The notes under the pieces are model-generated. The model searched no databases, was not told the origin of the DNA, and saw only the letters and a program-made list of their open reading frames with translations. The translations under genes and the position numbers were made by a program. A stretch of 64,000 bases of DNA from Erythrobacteraceae bacterium CCH12-C2 (GTDB lineage: Bacteria > Pseudomonadota > Alphaproteobacteria > Sphingomonadales > Sphingomonadaceae), in contig LSKF01000102.1 in NCBI GenBank assembly GCA_001556995.1, positions 151,748 through 215,747 on the forward strand, written 5' to 3'. Numbering within the stretch: position 1 is the stretch's first letter; each line of letters begins with the position of its first letter. Below are positions 8,843-20,007 of the stretch, in pieces.

Positions 8843-9552
8843 TTCACCGCATCCAGCTGCGCTGCGAAAATCCGGTCTGCGCCGATCCGGGCCAAGCGCA
8901 ACAGGCGCAGCAGCGCCTCCTCGTCATAGGTTGCGCCCTCGGCGGTGGCCTGTACTTCGGCGATCTTGCCGCCCGACAGGAGCACGAAATTGCCGTCAGC
9001 CTCAGCGTTCGAATCCTCGTCGTAATCAAGGTCGAGTACGGGTGTGCCCTTGAAGATGCCGCAGGAAATGCCCGCCACCTGTGCCGAGATCGGATCATGC
9101 TTGATCTCGCCTGCGGCCATCAGGCCATTGACGGCCAGACGCAGCGCAATCCACGCGCCCGAGATCGAAGCCGTGCGCGTGCCGCCATCGGCCTGGATCA
9201 CGTCGCAATCGAGCGTGATTTGCCGCTCGCCCAGCTTTTGCAGATCCACCACAGCCCGCAAGGAGCGACCGATCAGTCGCTGGATTTCCTGCGTGCGGCC
9301 CGATTGCTTGCCCTTGGCCGCCTCGCGCTGGCCGCGGGTGTGGGTCGCGCGCGGGAGCATCGAATATTCCCCCGTCACCCAGCCTTCGCCCTTGCCGCGC
9401 ATCCACGGCGGTACGCCCTTTTCGATGCTGGCGGTGCACAGCACCTTGGTATCGCCAAAGCCGATCAGGCACGAGCCTTCCGCGTGCTTGGTGAAGCCGG
9501 TTTCAATCGTGATGGCGCGCATTTCATCGGGCGCGCGTCCTGAAGGGCGCAT
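8839..9552 (-). CDS. rph: Ribonuclease PH
   Basis: Phosphorolytic 3'-5' exoribonuclease that trims tRNA 3' ends. A 237-residue product begins [19 protein letters not shown], the expected N-terminus. Further signatures are [61 protein letters not shown] and [13 protein letters not shown]. An upstream extension in the same frame to 9906 overlaps hrcA and was rejected. Divergent from hrcA with a 79-base gap. Confidence 0.95.
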   Translation of the reverse strand: MRPSGRAPDEMRAITIETGFTKHAEGSCLIGFGDTKVLCTASIEKGVPPWMRGKGEGWVTGEYSMLPRATHTRGQREAAKGKQSGRTQEIQRLIGRSLRAVVDLQKLGERQITLDCDVIQADGGTRTASISGAWIALRLAVNGLMAAGEIKHDPISAQVAGISCGIFKGTPVLDLDYDEDSNAEADGNFVLLSGGKIAEVQATAEGATYDEEALLRLLRLARIGADRIFAAQLDAVK

Positions 9553-9631
9553 GGGGGTCTCCGTTCGTGTGTTGCGGGCCATTAGGCGGGGCGGACTTGC
9601 CGCCGCAAGCGCAAAGACTAAGAATGCCCCC

Positions 9632-10675
9632 ATGGCATCGCTCCCCGTCACGGAATTGACCGCCCGCGCCCGCGAAATCTTTCGCCGGTTGGTGGAGGAG
9701 TATATCGAAAGCGGGCAGCCGGTGGGTTCCAAAACATTGGCGGCGGATGGCACATTGAACCTCTCGCCCGCGTCGATCCGATCGGTGCTGGCCGACCTTG
9801 AGATGGCGGGCCTGCTCGCCGCACCGCATATCAGCGCGGGGCGGATGCCGACCGATGCGGGCCTCAGGATCTTTGTCGACGGGATGATGCGCGTGGCCGA
9901 GCCCACGGCTCAAGAGCAGGCCGCAATTGAAGCACGTCTGGCCGAGGCCGGGCCGGTCGAGGCGGCGCTGCAACAGGCGAGCGCCATCCTCTCTGACCTG
10001 TCAGGCGCTGCGGGCATGGTGCTGGTCGCCCCGCGCGAACAAAAGCTCGCGCAGTTCAGCCTCGTCGATCTGGGCCAAGGCCGCGCGCTCGCTGTGCTGG
10101 TGGGCGAGGATGGCGGGGTGGAGAACCGCATTGTCACCCTTGGCGGCGCGATCAGTGCGAGCGCGCTCGACCGGGCGAGCAATTACATCACCGCACGCCT
10201 CGCTGGTCGCACACTCGCAGAAGCCGCGCAGGCGATGCGGGCCGAAATCAATGCCGGCAAGTCGCAGCTCGATGATGCAAGCCGCCATCTGGTCGTACAG
10301 GGGCTTGCGGTCTGGAGCGAGGATGCCACTGCGCGCCCCGTGCTCATCGTGCGCGGCGCGGCAAACCTGCTCGATGAGAGTGCGCTCGGCGATATCGAGC
10401 GGGTGCGCTGTCTGCTCGAAGACCTCGAAAACAAGCAGTCCATCGCCGAAGTGCTCGAAAGCGCGCGCATGGCCGAGGCGACGCGGATTTTTATCGGTAG
10501 CGAGAACCGGCTATTCGCTCTTTCGGGATCATCCGTGATCGCCTCACCCTACCGTGATCGCGAGGGCAAGGTGGTTGGCGTGCTGGGCGTGATCGGCCCG
10601 ACCCGGTTGAATTACGCGCGGGTTGTCCCCATGGTGGATTTGACCGCCCGTTCGCTGGGCAAGCTCATCGCTTGA
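9632..10675 (+). CDS. hrcA: Heat-inducible transcription repressor HrcA
   Basis: Winged-helix repressor that binds CIRCE operators of chaperone genes and is itself refolded by GroE. The 347-residue protein has the N-terminal DNA-binding part ([53 protein letters not shown]) and the C-terminal GAF-like domain. The ATG at 9632 gives the standard N-terminus; the frame stays open far upstream but that part is antisense to rph. No CIRCE (TTAGCACTC-N9-GAGTGCTAA) was seen before hrcA, grpE or dnaK, so its targets are presumably elsewhere, such as groESL. Located 17 bases before grpE. Confidence 0.94.
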   Translation: MASLPVTELTARAREIFRRLVEEYIESGQPVGSKTLAADGTLNLSPASIRSVLADLEMAGLLAAPHISAGRMPTDAGLRIFVDGMMRVAEPTAQEQAAIEARLAEAGPVEAALQQASAILSDLSGAAGMVLVAPREQKLAQFSLVDLGQGRALAVLVGEDGGVENRIVTLGGAISASALDRASNYITARLAGRTLAEAAQAMRAEINAGKSQLDDASRHLVVQGLAVWSEDATARPVLIVRGAANLLDESALGDIERVRCLLEDLENKQSIAEVLESARMAEATRIFIGSENRLFALSGSSVIASPYRDREGKVVGVLGVIGPTRLNYARVVPMVDLTARSLGKLIA

Positions 10676-10692
10676 ATGGAAAGCCACACGAC

Positions 10693-11268
10693 ATGACCGA
10701 GAATGACAAGCCGCTGGATCAGGCGGTGGAAGACGAATTGAAGGGCGTGCCCGAAGACATGCGCGAGGACGCAAAGGCCGATGCGGGTGATTCGTTCGCA
10801 GAAGCGCTTGAATCCCTGCGCCGCGATCTGGAGGCGGCCAAGCAGGAAGTGCTCTACGCGCAGGCCGAAACGCAGAACGTGCGCCGCCGTCTGGAGCGTG
10901 AAAAGGACGAGGCGCGCGCCTATGCCGCGACCGGCTTTGCCCGCGATATTCTGAGCGTGGCCGATAATCTCGCCCGCGCGGTGCAGGCGATCCCGGAATC
11001 GCTGCGCGCCGATGACAGCATGAAGGGCCTCGTGATCGGGATCGAGGCGACCCAGCGCGAGCTGGAAAAGGTCTTTGCCAGCCATGGCATCACCCGGATT
11101 GCTGCGGTCGGCCTGCCGCTCGATCCCAACCAGCATCAGGCCATGCTGGAAGTGCCCACCACCGACCATGAACCGGGTACGGTGGTGTCGGAGATGGCGT
11201 CCGGATGGATGATCAAGGACCGCCTGCTGCGCGCCGCCATGGTGGCGGTGGCCAAGGCGCCAGAGTAA
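10693..11268 (+). CDS. grpE: Nucleotide exchange factor GrpE
   Basis: Releases ADP from DnaK. The 191 residues show an acidic N-terminal tail, a long coiled coil (about residues 40-90, including YAQAETQNVRRRLEREKD) and the C-terminal beta domain with the signature IGIEATQRELEKVFASHGI, followed by FDPNQHQAM-type LDPNQHQAMLEV. Forms a two-gene unit with hrcA. The ATG at 10693 was chosen over an in-frame start at 10672 that has no support. Confidence 0.93.
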   Translation: MTENDKPLDQAVEDELKGVPEDMREDAKADAGDSFAEALESLRRDLEAAKQEVLYAQAETQNVRRRLEREKDEARAYAATGFARDILSVADNLARAVQAIPESLRADDSMKGLVIGIEATQRELEKVFASHGITRIAAVGLPLDPNQHQAMLEVPTTDHEPGTVVSEMASGWMIKDRLLRAAMVAVAKAPE

Positions 11269-11279
11269 GTCGGCCAGGG

Positions 11280-11786
11280 CTAGGCCTCAAACGGTAAGAT
11301 CGTCTCGTAAAGAGCCAGCGGCGGAGCGCCCGTTATAGCGGCGCCCTGTCGCAGCATATAGGTATGGCGCACGATCTCGGCCTGCTGCTCGATCCCGTAT
11401 TGCGCGAGGTGCCAGCCTGGCTTGATCGCGTAATCATAGCGGCACCAAGGGTGGCGGCGCGTGATCAGATACCACTCTCCTAGCGTCTGGGTCTGCCAGA
11501 CATGGGTCATCTCGTGGATGAAATGGGCCTGTTGCGCGAGCGCTGCCTTGGCGAAGTCATCGCAGTAATGGCTGGCTGCTGGGTGGAAGTGAAGGTGACC
11601 TCTGGGGGCCATCGTTACCTTGCGCGGATGGAAGGGAAAGAACTTGCGCCGCCTGATCCGCACTGGCGTGTAATCAATCGCCTCGCCAAACACCGAACGG
11701 GCAAGGGCAATCTCACCTGCGGTCAGCGCACGCTCACCGCCAACCGGGCAGGGGGGAGGGGAGGCATCAGCCGCCACCCCTGCCAC
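11280..11786 (-). CDS. Hypothetical protein with HExxH metalloprotease-like motif
   Basis: A 168-residue protein with no assigned function. The central HEMTHVWQTQ matches the HExxH zincin pattern as seen in small eCIS/Vgr-associated proteases, and similar sphingomonad proteins have been annotated as vgr-related; this is from memory. The N-terminal part includes LTAGEIALARSVFGEAIDY, and a second conserved-looking block is QYGIEQQAEIVRH, where the Glu could supply the third zinc ligand. No signal peptide is apparent. It is convergent with grpE (11-base gap) and 24 bases downstream of the copper-chaperone-like gene on the same strand. No Vgr or secretion genes are nearby. Confidence 0.7.
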   Translation of the reverse strand: MAGVAADASPPPCPVGGERALTAGEIALARSVFGEAIDYTPVRIRRRKFFPFHPRKVTMAPRGHLHFHPAASHYCDDFAKAALAQQAHFIHEMTHVWQTQTLGEWYLITRRHPWCRYDYAIKPGWHLAQYGIEQQAEIVRHTYMLRQGAAITGAPPLALYETILPFEA

Positions 11787-11809
11787 ATCCAGCCCGGTCA
11801 GCGGCGCGT

Positions 11810-12322
11810 TCAGCGTTCTTCCCCGGCAGCGCGCACTTCGGCCTCGAACACCTGCGTCGCCCCGCCCGACATGGTCAGCGTGACCTTGACTGTGTCACCG
11901 GGCTTGAGGCTGGCGGGCGGTTCCATCGCCATTACGTGGAGCGCGCCGGGCTTGAATTCGACCTTGCTGCCCTTGGTCAGCGCCACAGGCAGGGCCTCCA
12001 TCATCTGCACCTTGAAATCATATTCGCCGTAATCGTGCATCATGGTCATGCCTGCGCCTTCCACGTCAGCCTTGCGGATGGTTAGGCCCTGCTCGCCTTC
12101 GTAGGAAAGATCGAAATAGACCGCCGCCGGGTTGCCCGCGACGGGGGCCAGCACAAGGCGGGCATTGGTGATGGTCATGCCGGGCACTTGCCCCGCCACG
12201 GCTTCAGCGGCGGGCGCTTCGGCTTCGCCGCCGCAGGCCGCAAGACCGAGGATTGCGACCGCCATGCCGGCAGCCACCGCGCCCTTGGACAAACCTGTGA
12301 GCGGACCCTTGAAATGTTTCAC
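11810..12322 (-). CDS. PCu(A)C-family periplasmic copper chaperone
   Basis: A 170-residue lipoprotein or secreted protein. A lipobox-like LAACGG follows a hydrophobic segment. The mature part has the PCu(A)C copper motif in exact spacing: His of MMHDYG, ten residues, Met, 21 residues, then HVM. Family members carry Cu(I) to cytochrome oxidase Cu(A) in the periplasm. Reads divergently from dnaK and sits 24 bases upstream of the HExxH protein, possibly in one transcript. The C-terminal extension after the motif is a normal beta-sandwich strand pattern. Confidence 0.88.
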   Translation of the reverse strand: MKHFKGPLTGLSKGAVAAGMAVAILGLAACGGEAEAPAAEAVAGQVPGMTITNARLVLAPVAGNPAAVYFDLSYEGEQGLTIRKADVEGAGMTMMHDYGEYDFKVQMMEALPVALTKGSKVEFKPGALHVMAMEPPASLKPGDTVKVTLTMSGGATQVFEAEVRAAGEER

Positions 12323-12371
12323 TTGGCTAATCTCCCTTGTGGAATGGCCCGAAAACTAGGGCCTGCGACGT

Positions 12372-12399
12372 CTTGTGCCAAGCAAAACCGCTCCTATAT
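12372..12399 (+). promoter_or_regulatory. Putative sigma-32 (RpoH) promoter of dnaK
   Basis: CTTG at 12372-12375, 17 bases, then CCTATAT at 12393-12399. This fits the alphaproteobacterial heat-shock pattern CTTG-N17-CYTATNT. It lies about 94 bases upstream of the dnaK ATG, in the 170-base gap between the divergent copper chaperone gene and dnaK. No other strong promoter-like sequence or CIRCE element was seen in the gap. Confidence 0.55.
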
Positions 12400-12492
12400 C
12401 GCGCCTACAAACGAGCCGCCAAAGCGCTCTGCCCATCCTGGGGGAGCCGACGGCAGCGGTGTCCAACAATTGTCCAGATGGATGGGAAAATT

Positions 12493-14412
<1,920 letters not shown>

Positions 14413-14503
14413 CACCCCGATGCCATCCCAAGCGTCGCTGATGGGTCCGGTCCCCCTTTCCGGCCTATCGGCGGCGACTGGCCACGGGGAATAGGTCAAG
14501 ACC

Positions 14504-15649
14504 ATGTCCAGCGCCCAGCTCGATTACTACCAGACGCTCGAAGTCAGCCGCGATGCCGATGGGGCCACGCTTAAAAGCGCCTATCGCAAGCTCGCGATGC
14601 AGTTCCACCCGGACCGCAATCCGGGCGACGCCACGTGCGAGGCGAAGTTCAAGGCGATCAACGAGGCCTATGACTGCCTCAAGGACCCGCAAAAGCGCGC
14701 GGCCTATGATCGCTATGGCCATCAGGCCTTCACCCAGGGAATGAACGGTGGTGGCGGCGGCGGTGGCTTCGGCGGCGGGCGGGGCGATTTTGCCGATATC
14801 GGCGATATCTTTGAAACGATCTTCGGCAGCGCCTTTGGCGGGGGCGGCGGCGCGCAGCGCCAGCAGAACCGGCGCGGCGCAGACTTGCGTTATGACATGC
14901 AGGTCACTCTCGAAGAGGCGTTCCACGGCAAGTCGACCGAGATCGAGATCGAAGTCTCGCAATCCTGTGACACCTGCGACGGATCAGGCGCGACCCCCGG
15001 CACCTCCGAACGCAAGTGCAACCTGTGTCAGGGTATGGGCAGCGTGCGCGCCAAGCAGGGCCTGTTCGTCATCGAACGCCCGTGCCCGACCTGCTCGGGT
15101 CGCGGCTCTGTGATCGAAAACCCCTGCCGCGCCTGCCGGGGCGAGGGCCGCGTCGACAAGGCGCAGACCCTCAAGGTCGATATCCCCGCAGGCGTCGACA
15201 CTGGCACCCGCATTCGTCTGCCAGGGAAAGGCGAGGCCGGGCAACGCGGCGCGCCGGCGGGCGACCTCTACATCTTCCTCCACGTCCAGCCCCACGAAGT
15301 GTTCCAGCGCGAAGGCACCACCCTCGCCACCCGCGTTCCGGTGAGCTTCACCACGGCGGCACTCGGCGGTTGTGTCGAAATCCCTGACCTTGATGGCTCG
15401 ACCAATCGGCTCGAAATCCCGGTAGGTATCCAGTCGGGCAAGCAGCTGCGCATCCGCGGGGCGGGCATGCCGGTGCTGCAAGGGCGCGGGCGAGGTGATC
15501 TTGTGGTCGAGATAGCGGTCGAGACCCCAACCAAACTTACGCGCCGCCAGAAGGAAATCTTGGAGGAATTCAAGGCCACCGAAACCGGCGACGAGTGCCC
15601 GGAAAGCCGCGGGTTCTTTAACAAGCTCAAGGATGTGTTCGGAGGCTGA
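14504..15649 (+). CDS. dnaJ: Molecular chaperone DnaJ (Hsp40)
   Basis: J-domain co-chaperone that stimulates DnaK ATPase and delivers clients; 381 residues. The J domain (about 1-75) contains the HPD motif in QFHPDRNPGD. A Gly/Phe-rich stretch follows (about 80-125). Next come four zinc repeats: CDTCDGSG, CNLCQGMG, CPTCSGRG and CRACRGEG. The C-terminal beta domains end the protein. All four repeats are intact, so this is a full class A DnaJ. Separated from dnaK by 91 bases and convergent with the patatin gene. Confidence 0.97.
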   Translation: MSSAQLDYYQTLEVSRDADGATLKSAYRKLAMQFHPDRNPGDATCEAKFKAINEAYDCLKDPQKRAAYDRYGHQAFTQGMNGGGGGGGFGGGRGDFADIGDIFETIFGSAFGGGGGAQRQQNRRGADLRYDMQVTLEEAFHGKSTEIEIEVSQSCDTCDGSGATPGTSERKCNLCQGMGSVRAKQGLFVIERPCPTCSGRGSVIENPCRACRGEGRVDKAQTLKVDIPAGVDTGTRIRLPGKGEAGQRGAPAGDLYIFLHVQPHEVFQREGTTLATRVPVSFTTAALGGCVEIPDLDGSTNRLEIPVGIQSGKQLRIRGAGMPVLQGRGRGDLVVEIAVETPTKLTRRQKEILEEFKATETGDECPESRGFFNKLKDVFGG

Positions 15650-15688
15650 TTGGACGGCGCCCCGCGCTGACTTTGCGCCAGCCCAACG

Positions 15689-18004
15689 TTAACCCATGCG
15701 TTCGCGCACCTCGAGCCTGATCTGATCAAGCAGGCCGCGCTGGCAGCGTCCAGCCACTTCCTCTTCCTGCAGCACGGCAAGAAATACTGCACGCTTGGCC
15801 TCGATGAGCCGGCCTGGCGAGATCGCGCCTTGAATTGCCGAAGCCAGCAAATCGATCATCCGCTCCGCCCCGTGCAACCGGCCCCACAGGTAATCGTTCT
15901 CGCGGTAATCGCGGCTGAAGAACGCGCCGAAATTGTAAAACTCGATCCCCCGCAGCGTCGCCGCCGTGCCGCCCTCACGGATCGAGCGGGCGTCTTCCGG
16001 GGAGATACGGTCGATTTTGACCGGGTTATATTCGTCGATCCCCTCACGGCGTGACAGCGGCAGGGTGGCGACGTCGTAGAAGGGAAAGCCGAGATAGGTC
16101 AGCAGCATCCGTCGCTTGAGGGTTTTGGGCATATCCTCCAGCGCGTCAATCAGCAGCTCCTCGGCAGCAAGATCGGTAGCCGGCAGGAGGCGCGTGGTGG
16201 CGAGGTAATCGAGCACCGCGCCGGGGGCCTGAACCCCCTTCGCCGCCAGCTCCGCAAAGCGCGGCGATTGCAGCACGTCTCCGTCGGCACGATGGTAGAG
16301 CGCAAGGATTCCGTACAGCTGGTCCCGCGCGCGATCGACCGCGTCAGCGGCGATGTCCGGGTCAAGCTGCCAATCGCGCGCGAGCTTGCGGGCGAGCAGC
16401 TGCAGGCGGCGGATGCGAAAGCCGGTGTCGTGCGCGCGGAAGAAAGCGATGGCCGCCGGGGTTGCCCCACCGCTGGTATCGGTGAGCCGATCAAGCCCAC
16501 GTGCCTCCAGTTCGCAGCGCAGAGCCTGCACCAACAGCGACGCGTCGGCCATCGACTGACCTGCTGCCTTGAGGGTCAGCCGCGCCAGTTGATCAAGGAT
16601 GGCCTCGAACTTGGTGAGCGCGTAGGCCCCGAAGGCATAGCCCGCCCGCTCGGCCGCAGCCTGCTGCGCCTTGCTCCGCCAGCTGGCAAGGCGGTTGGGC
16701 GTAGGGCGATCGAGCAGGAAGGTGAAGCCGAACAGCTTTTCCACCGCGTGATCAATGTCGGGTTGAAGATCCATGACGATACGTTTGAGCCGCGCCGCTT
16801 CACGCGATTGCTGTTCGATCCGTTCCAGATCATCGCGGATGGGCTGCTCGCGCGGAATCGTCGAAAGCGAGCCGAAGATCGCACCAAAGAAACCGACCTC
16901 GCGGGCAAGGTTGCCTGGGGTTGGCCCACTGCCATCGGGGCGCGGGTCGAGATAGACGAAGCGGCGGTCGACCTCGCGCTGAGCAGGGCGGCCATAGAGC
17001 GCGCTGAGCGCCGCGCCGAATGGAGCGTTGACCAGCACCGCCCCATCAATCAGTGCCACCCGGTCGAGCGTGCCCCGTTTGACGTGCGCGGGCATCACAC
17101 GCTGGAGAAACCGCTCGCGCGTGACCCAGTGGTGCCTCTCTGTCGCAGCCAAAGCGTCGATTTCAGCGAGGGTAAGTGGCGGGAAGGCACCGGGGAAACT
17201 CGCGGTCGCGCGCGCGGCCAGCACCAATTCGAGCGTGTCGGCGAGCGGCTGCGGCGGATCATGGCCGACCGGTGCGCGAAAGCAGATCGGCAGGCGATGC
17301 TCGGTCTCATCGACCATGCCCGGCGAATTGAGATGGAGCGTTTCCGGGTGGCCGCGAAAATCGGTGACCGTGACCGCCAGATCAACCGGATGGCCGGGCG
17401 GGAGCAGAGGGATCCCGTCCCCCTCTGCCGCCATCTTGGCAAAGGCTTCATAAAGCATCGCGGAAAACCGCGCGCCCGAAAACGGCGGACTGAACCAGCG
17501 TCCGCGCACCAGGCGCGAAACCTTGCGCCGTACTTCCTCACGGGTTTCGGGCGACACGGTCGCGCTCACGGCATTGCCGGGGCGGGAAAGGAACCACTCG
17601 GCGATTGGCTGGGCCCAGAGCTTGCCATAGCGCCAGAACGGCTCAGCATCGGGATCGGTGAGTTTGCTGACATCGGCATTGGCGAGCCACAGATCGGTCA
17701 GCGGCTCCAAGCTGTGCCCTGAATGCAGCGCCTGAGCAAGGAACACCGCATTGATTCCGCCCGCGCTCGCACCGGTCAGAATATCGGGCAGCACCCGCAG
17801 GCGCAGGCCATGTTCCTGCTCGATTACCCTGAGAAAATCGCGATAGGCCGCCGCCACACCTTCCAGCGGCACCGCAGCCGGGTTGTGGAAGGCGCGGCTG
17901 GCGCGGGCGAGGTGCCAGACCTCTTTGGTGATCCCGTGCATGTACACCGCAAGGCTGACGCCGCCGTAGCACACGAGGGCAAGGCGCAGTTCCTTCTGGC
18001 GCAT
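15689..18004 (-). CDS. Patatin-like protein with C-terminal DUF3376-type region
   Basis: A 771-residue patatin-family protein, far larger than the basic lipase domain of about 300 residues. The N-terminus LRLALVCYGGVSLAVYMHGI supplies the oxyanion Gly-rich loop; the nucleophile elbow is LTGASAGGINAVF (G-x-S-x-G); the dyad Asp lies in ALIDGAVLVNAPF. The long C-terminal half resembles the DUF3376 region found in proteobacterial and actinobacterial patatin-related proteins, by memory. Probably a lipid acyl hydrolase; substrate unknown. No signal peptide is apparent. Convergent with dnaJ (39-base gap) and divergent from radA (73 bases). Confidence 0.85.
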   Translation of the reverse strand: MRQKELRLALVCYGGVSLAVYMHGITKEVWHLARASRAFHNPAAVPLEGVAAAYRDFLRVIEQEHGLRLRVLPDILTGASAGGINAVFLAQALHSGHSLEPLTDLWLANADVSKLTDPDAEPFWRYGKLWAQPIAEWFLSRPGNAVSATVSPETREEVRRKVSRLVRGRWFSPPFSGARFSAMLYEAFAKMAAEGDGIPLLPPGHPVDLAVTVTDFRGHPETLHLNSPGMVDETEHRLPICFRAPVGHDPPQPLADTLELVLAARATASFPGAFPPLTLAEIDALAATERHHWVTRERFLQRVMPAHVKRGTLDRVALIDGAVLVNAPFGAALSALYGRPAQREVDRRFVYLDPRPDGSGPTPGNLAREVGFFGAIFGSLSTIPREQPIRDDLERIEQQSREAARLKRIVMDLQPDIDHAVEKLFGFTFLLDRPTPNRLASWRSKAQQAAAERAGYAFGAYALTKFEAILDQLARLTLKAAGQSMADASLLVQALRCELEARGLDRLTDTSGGATPAAIAFFRAHDTGFRIRRLQLLARKLARDWQLDPDIAADAVDRARDQLYGILALYHRADGDVLQSPRFAELAAKGVQAPGAVLDYLATTRLLPATDLAAEELLIDALEDMPKTLKRRMLLTYLGFPFYDVATLPLSRREGIDEYNPVKIDRISPEDARSIREGGTAATLRGIEFYNFGAFFSRDYRENDYLWGRLHGAERMIDLLASAIQGAISPGRLIEAKRAVFLAVLQEEEVAGRCQRGLLDQIRLEVRERMG

Positions 18005-18077
18005 GGCCGTACCCTAACGCGCATTCCGTCAGCAATGCAATTGCGTTCCGTGTCTGTTCCGGTTAGAGCGCGCAGAT

Positions 18078-19445
18078 ATGGCAAAGGCAAAGCGGCGATA
18101 TGTGTGTCAGGCCTGCGGGAGCGTCTCCTCGCGTTGGCAGGGACAATGTGCCGATTGCGCGGAGTGGAACACGCTGGTCGAGGATGTGCCCGCGACCGTG
18201 TTCTCGCAGAAGCATGATCTGTCCCGAGGGGGGCGCTCGGTGGCGTTCGAGCCATTGAATGCACCGACGCAGCTTCCGGTCAGGAAGTCCACCGGTCTGG
18301 CGGAGTTCGATCGCGCACTTGGCGGAGGGTTGGTGCCGGGCTCGGCAGTGCTGCTGGGCGGTGATCCGGGAATCGGCAAGTCGACCTTGCTGTTGCAATG
18401 CGCGGCGACCATCGCGCGCGGGGGCAATGATGTCGTTTATGTGAGCGGGGAAGAAGCCGCCGGGCAGGTGCGCCTGCGCGCGGCCCGCATGGGGGTGGCC
18501 GATGCCCCGATCCGGCTCGCGTCGGAAACCTCTGTCAGAGACATCCTTACGACGCTCGGCATGGGTCAGCCCCCCGCGCTTCTGGTCATCGATTCGATCC
18601 AGACCATGCATTCCGATACCATCGAAGGTGCGCCCGGAACCGTCAGCCAGGTGCGCGGCTGCGCGCTCGAACTGATCCGCTACGCCAAGGAAAGCGGCTG
18701 TGCATTGGTGCTGGTGGGCCATGTAACCAAGGACGGCACGATCGCCGGCCCCCGCGTGCTCGAACACATGGTCGATGTCGTCATGAGCTTTGAGGGTGAA
18801 CGCAGTCACCAATACCGTATCCTGCGCGCCCTCAAGAACCGCTTCGGCGCGGTCGACGAGATTGGCGTTTTCGCCATGGCGGGTGAGGGACTGGAGGAAG
18901 TTGCCAATCCCTCACTCTTGTTCCTTTCGGGGCGCGACACGTCGCTGGCGGGCAGTGCGGTATTCCCCGCGCTGGAAGGCACCCGGCCTGTGCTGGTCGA
19001 GATTCAGGCATTGATCGTCCGCCTGCAATCGGGCGCGACCCCGCGCCGGGCGGTGGTGGGGTGGGACACCGGGCGGCTCGCCATGTTGCTAGCAGTGCTC
19101 GAGTCGCGCTGCGGGCTGAATTTCTCCTCGGCCGAAGTCTATCTCAACATCGCCGGAGGTTACCGCCTGACCGACCCGGCAGCCGACCTTGCCGTGGCGG
19201 CCGCGCTCGTCTCGGCCCTGGCTGACCGCCCTTTGCCCGACAAGGCGGCGTGGTTTGGCGAGATCAGCCTCGCCGGCGAGATCCGGCCCGTAGCCCACGC
19301 GCCGCTGCGCTTGCGTGAGGCGGCAAAACTGGGCTTTTCGCGCTGCTATGGTCCGGCGGGCGCAGCGGACGGGGCCAAGGGCGCGGATTACCGCGGGCTG
19401 GCCGCACTTGCGAACGTCGTTGACCAGGTGATGGGCAGCGCATAA
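18078..19445 (+). CDS. radA: DNA repair protein RadA
   Basis: RecA-like branch-migration ATPase acting in recombination, 455 residues. Domains: N-terminal C4 zinc finger (CQACGSVSSRWQGQCADC), RecA-type ATPase with Walker A GGDPGIGKSTLL and the RadA-specific KNRFG motif (ALKNRFGAVDEIGVFAM), then a Lon-like C-terminal domain (NIAGGYRLTDPAADLAVAAA). Full length. Followed by cvpA after 11 bases, as in many alphaproteobacteria. Confidence 0.96.
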   Translation: MAKAKRRYVCQACGSVSSRWQGQCADCAEWNTLVEDVPATVFSQKHDLSRGGRSVAFEPLNAPTQLPVRKSTGLAEFDRALGGGLVPGSAVLLGGDPGIGKSTLLLQCAATIARGGNDVVYVSGEEAAGQVRLRAARMGVADAPIRLASETSVRDILTTLGMGQPPALLVIDSIQTMHSDTIEGAPGTVSQVRGCALELIRYAKESGCALVLVGHVTKDGTIAGPRVLEHMVDVVMSFEGERSHQYRILRALKNRFGAVDEIGVFAMAGEGLEEVANPSLLFLSGRDTSLAGSAVFPALEGTRPVLVEIQALIVRLQSGATPRRAVVGWDTGRLAMLLAVLESRCGLNFSSAEVYLNIAGGYRLTDPAADLAVAAALVSALADRPLPDKAAWFGEISLAGEIRPVAHAPLRLREAAKLGFSRCYGPAGAADGAKGADYRGLAALANVVDQVMGSA

Positions 19446-19456
19446 CTCTCTGCCTC

Positions 19457-20002
19457 ATGGCCGTGCTCGATATCATTGTGGTGATCATTGTCGGTATCGC
19501 CGCAATCGGCGGCTTTATGCGCGGGTTGGTGCAGGAGGTGCTGTCGCTGGCCGCGTGGATGTTGGCGGCATTTTCGGTCCATCTCCTTCATTCCCCGATC
19601 ACCGCCACGTTGCGCAGTGTGTATAATGTTGATCCCGGGACGCCGCTGCTGTCCTTCGCGTTGCTCCTGCTGATACCCTATGCCGGGATGAAGGTGATTG
19701 CAGGTACGGTCAGCGGCGCGTCCGAGGGTGCGGTTCTCGGGCCTATTGACCGCGCGCTCGGGTTCGGATTTGGCGCGATCAAAGGCGCGCTTATCGCCGT
19801 ATTCGCCTTTTCGGTGCTGGTGCTCGGCTTCGATCAGAGCTGGGGGTACAAGGGCCGCCCGAACTGGATCATCACGGCGCGTACCTATGCCGCTGCGGAT
19901 GCGTTCTCGCGGCAGTTGTTGCCTATCATTGCTTTCCGGCGCGAAAAGCTCCGACTGGAATCCGAGGCGAGCGAAGCGGCGGCTGCGCGGATCGTAGGCT
20001 GA
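19457..20002 (+). CDS. CvpA family membrane protein
   Basis: A 181-residue inner-membrane protein of the CvpA (colicin V production) family. Four hydrophobic segments occur, with the typical opening VLDIIVVIIVGIAAIGGFMRG and the family-characteristic MRGLVQEVLSLAAW. The family is linked to envelope homeostasis; the exact role is unsettled. The radA-cvpA order is widespread. The next gene begins 5 bases after the stop. Confidence 0.9.
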   Translation: MAVLDIIVVIIVGIAAIGGFMRGLVQEVLSLAAWMLAAFSVHLLHSPITATLRSVYNVDPGTPLLSFALLLLIPYAGMKVIAGTVSGASEGAVLGPIDRALGFGFGAIKGALIAVFAFSVLVLGFDQSWGYKGRPNWIITARTYAAADAFSRQLLPIIAFRREKLRLESEASEAAAARIVG

Positions 20003-20007
20003 TAGGC

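Noticed and set aside
9044..9631. Long N-terminal extension of HrcA
   Set aside because: This part is antisense to rph and lacks HrcA similarity; the family N-terminus begins at 9632.
9553..12492. CIRCE element in the chaperone region
   Set aside because: I looked for TTAGCACTC with its inverted partner before hrcA, grpE and dnaK and did not see it.
15650..15688. Hairpin between dnaJ and the patatin gene as a bidirectional terminator
   Set aside because: GGCGC/GCGCC with flanking TTGG/CCAA can pair, but there is a long loop and no T tract.
16268..17722. 484-residue open frame antisense to the patatin gene
   Set aside because: Arg/Glu/Ala-rich shadow without recognisable motifs.
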